The notes under the pieces: generated by a model
Seen by the model: only the letters and a program-made list of their open reading frames with translations
The model's database searches: none
Told to the model about the DNA's origin: nothing
Origin: Candidatus Zixiibacteriota bacterium
Lineage (GTDB): Bacteria > Zixibacteria > MSB-5A5 > GN15 > FEB-12
Direction: 5' to 3'
NCBI GenBank assembly: GCA_030642845.1
Contig: DAOWMZ010000088.1
Coordinates: 1 to 7,045, forward strand
Length of the DNA: 7,045 bases
Translations under genes and position numbers: made by a program
Shown here: piece by piece, positions 6,418 to 7,045 of the stretch
Layout: every line of letters starts with the position of its first letter
Numbering within the stretch: position 1 is the first letter of the stretch

Positions 6418-6435
6418 AAGCAACACCCATGCCAA
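6418..6435 (-). promoter_or_regulatory. Sigma-54 (RpoN) promoter of the flagellar operon
   Basis: The minus strand reads TTGGCATGGGTGTTGCTT. This contains the -24 element TGGCA and the -12 element TTGCT, with the invariant GG and GC exactly ten bases apart. It differs from the consensus TGGCAC-N5-TTGC(A/T) mainly by T instead of C at the end of the -24 box. The predicted start is near 6408, giving a leader of about 33 bases before the TTG codon. Sigma-54 commonly drives hook and basal-body genes in Gram-negative flagellar hierarchies, so site and gene content agree. No strong sigma-70 or sigma-28 promoter was noticed between this site and the gene. Confidence 0.75.
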
Positions 6436-6462
6436 GTGGCACGGCCACACCGTAAGGTGTTG
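6421..6462. repeat. Nested inverted repeats over and just upstream of the sigma-54 promoter
   Basis: Several perfect inverted repeats overlap here: CAACACC (6421-6427) with GGTGTTG (6456-6462); TGCCA (6430-6434) with TGGCA (6437-6441); GTGGC (6436-6440) with GCCAC (6444-6448); and ACACC (6447-6451) with GGTGT (6456-6460). One arm of the outer pair overlaps the -12 element. They could be operator half-sites or allow a cruciform that competes with promoter recognition; function is inferred. Confidence 0.5.
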
Positions 6463-6522
6463 AATGTGACACTATTAGACGGAATACCCCCCTCTTCTAT
6501 TTCCTGAATTATTTATAGAATT

Positions 6523-6567
6523 GGAAAATATTTCCTATCGCATCCGGAAAATTGGAACAGATCGCAT
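6523..6567. promoter_or_regulatory. Tandem imperfect repeat, candidate enhancer-binding protein sites
   Basis: The pattern GGAAAAT-N7-ATCGCAT (6523-6543) is repeated as GGAAAAT-N8-ATCGCAT (6546-6567). The two units lie end to end, about 115 to 160 bp upstream of the predicted sigma-54 start. That is the usual position for the paired sites of an NtrC/FlrC/FleQ-type activator, which contacts sigma-54 by looping. The first unit also holds a small palindrome (GGAAA-ATA-TTTCC). The match to any known activator motif is not established. Confidence 0.5.
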
Positions 6568-6626
6568 TCAAATCATAGCATTGTTTGTTAATGGATATAA
6601 AACCATATTAATGTGAACTCATTTAC

Positions 6627-6655
6627 TTGATTAATAAGATTTATTACTGAATAAT
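6627..6655 (+). promoter_or_regulatory. Candidate distal sigma-70 promoter for rubrerythrin
   Basis: TTGATT (6627-6632) and AATAAT (6650-6655) are 17 bases apart and match the -35 and -10 consensus at four and five of six positions. Transcription would start near 6662 and leave a leader of about 130 bases. The region is AT-rich, so chance matches are likely. Confidence 0.3.
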
Positions 6656-6687
6656 AGTGTTATGCAAAATGGTAAAAAAGATCATAT

Positions 6688-6706
6688 TCTTAACAATATT
6701 TTAAGA
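6688..6706. promoter_or_regulatory. Palindrome upstream of rubrerythrin, possible operator
   Basis: TCTTAA (6688-6693) and TTAAGA (6701-6706) form a perfect 6-bp inverted repeat around a seven-base centre. Its size suits a dimeric regulator, and rubrerythrin genes are often controlled by peroxide or redox regulators, but it does not match the PerR box or FNR consensus I know. Confidence 0.3.
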
Positions 6707-6731
6707 GTTCGTGAAAAAACGGACTGAACCT

Positions 6732-6760
6732 TTTCCATCAAAGGAAAGCTACCATAGATT
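6732..6760 (+). promoter_or_regulatory. Candidate proximal sigma-70 promoter for rubrerythrin
   Basis: TTTCCA (6732-6737) and TAGATT (6755-6760) are 17 bases apart, each matching consensus at four of six positions. A start near 6767 would give a leader of about 25 bases before the ATG, a plausible length. It competes with the distal candidate, and neither is strong. Confidence 0.25.
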
Positions 6761-6778
6761 AGTAATAAATTATAATAT

Positions 6779-6785
6779 AGGAGGT
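6779..6785 (+). promoter_or_regulatory. Strong ribosome-binding site of rubrerythrin
   Basis: AGGAGGT is a full Shine-Dalgarno match ending six bases before the ATG at 6792, so it fixes that start and suggests efficient translation. Confidence 0.85.
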
Positions 6786-6791
6786 TTCAAA

Positions 6792-7045
6792 ATGAGTAAG
6801 ACAGAAGAAAACTTGAAAGCTGCATTCGCCGGTGAATCCCAGGCACGCAATAAATATACATACTACGCCAAAATTGCTCACAAAGAAGGCTATCATTATA
6901 TTGGTAAAATCTTTGAAGAGACTGCAGAAAATGAAAAACGCCATGCCAAGGATGAATTTGCTATGTTAGGCGGGCTTGGCGATACCGCTGCCAATCTCAA
7001 AGACGCAATGGACGGGGAAGAATACGAAACCACAGTGATGTATCC
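6792..7045 (+). CDS. rbr: Rubrerythrin, N-terminal part (cut by window edge)
   Basis: Rubrerythrin is a cytoplasmic non-haem di-iron peroxidase that reduces hydrogen peroxide in anaerobes and microaerophiles. The 84 full codons present cover most of the first half of the ferritin-like four-helix bundle. It starts MSKTEENLKAAFAGESQARN. Visible iron ligands are E15 in the GES motif, the E48-x-x-H51 motif in ENEKRHAKDE, and probably E79 in YETTVMYP, matching the conserved E-x-x-x-MYP segment. The remaining ligands and the C-terminal rubredoxin-like Cys4 domain, if present, lie beyond the edge, so a shorter form without rubredoxin cannot be excluded. The ATG follows an AGGAGGT site. It is divergent from the flagellar operon and has no evident functional link to it. 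Confidence 0.92.
   Translation, partial: MSKTEENLKAAFAGESQARNKYTYYAKIAHKEGYHYIGKIFEETAENEKRHAKDEFAMLGGLGDTAANLKDAMDGEEYETTVMY

Larger units (their letters stand above)
6376..6791. other. Divergent intergenic control region (416 bases, no gene seen)
   Basis: This AT-rich stretch separates the leftward flagellar operon from the rightward rubrerythrin gene. I see no convincing coding frame in it. It holds the sigma-54 promoter for the flagellar genes (6418-6435), nested inverted repeats upstream of it (6421-6462), a tandem repeat with enhancer-like placement (6523-6567), and candidate sigma-70 elements and a palindrome on the rubrerythrin side (6627-6760). No terminator is seen, as expected between two divergent starts. 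Confidence 0.8.

Noticed and set aside
6437..6460. Plus-strand TGGCACG resembling a sigma-54 -24 box for rubrerythrin
   Set aside because: No GC is present ten bases after the GG on the plus strand, so the essential -12 element is missing.
6761..6784. PerR-like box or TATAAT -10 element right before rubrerythrin
   Set aside because: Only one half of the PerR box matches. The perfect TATAAT at 6771 would start transcription inside the ribosome site and has no -35 partner at 17 bases.
6759..6944. Minus-strand frame opposite the start of rubrerythrin
   Set aside because: Rubrerythrin has clear iron-ligand motifs and a strong ribosome site; the opposite frame is an antisense shadow.

Overview
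The window carries part of a bacterial flagellar operon on the minus strand, read from about 6408 down to 1. A separate, divergent rubrerythrin gene starts near the right edge on the plus strand. The gene order, read in the direction of transcription, is: an MgtE_N-domain membrane protein (YlxF/FlbB/MotE-like), fliK, flgD, a 'flagellar operon protein' of the TIGR02530 type, flgE, fliL and fliM. The fliM gene is cut by the left edge and the rubrerythrin gene by the right edge. This order matches the fliJ-ylxF-fliK-flgD-flgE-fliL-fliM core seen in Bacillus, spirochaetes and several deep-branching Gram-negative phyla.

The organism is a motile bacterium with moderate-to-low GC. It probably lives under low oxygen (rubrerythrin) and probably uses sigma-54 for flagellar transcription. 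The CheY-binding motif at the FliM N-terminus points to chemotaxis. I cannot name the phylum with confidence. The gene order together with a sigma-54 promoter would fit a Gram-negative lineage such as the FCB/Zixibacteria-like groups or deltaproteobacteria-like groups, but this is inference.

Layout: 1-114 holds the fliM start; 128-718 is fliL; 719-810 is a 92-base gap with a 9-bp hairpin and a possible 28-residue coupled ORF, where related operons carry flbD/swrD and sometimes motAB; 811-2763 is flgE; 2764-2880 is a structured leader whose Shine-Dalgarno sequence lies in a hairpin loop; 2881-3282 is the TIGR02530-type gene; 3317-4033 is flgD; 4043-5599 is fliK; 5602-6375 is the MotE/FlbB-like gene with a TTG start; 6376-6791 is the divergent control region; 6792 to the end is rubrerythrin.

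The genes work together in hook construction and the switch from hook to filament. FlgD caps the growing hook, FlgE polymerises into it, and FliK measures its length and triggers the secretion switch. FliL and the MotE/FlbB-like protein sit in the inner membrane around the stator and export apparatus, and FliM is the rotor switch that binds CheY-P. The divergent region holds the clearest regulatory signal: a GG-N10-GC sigma-54 promoter at 6418-6435, with a tandem imperfect repeat (GGAAAAT-N7/8-ATCGCAT, twice) about 115-160 bp upstream of the predicted start, where a flagellar enhancer-binding activator would be expected to bind. Nothing here is a clearly new system. The unusual points are the regulatory architecture and the missing flbD/motAB block.
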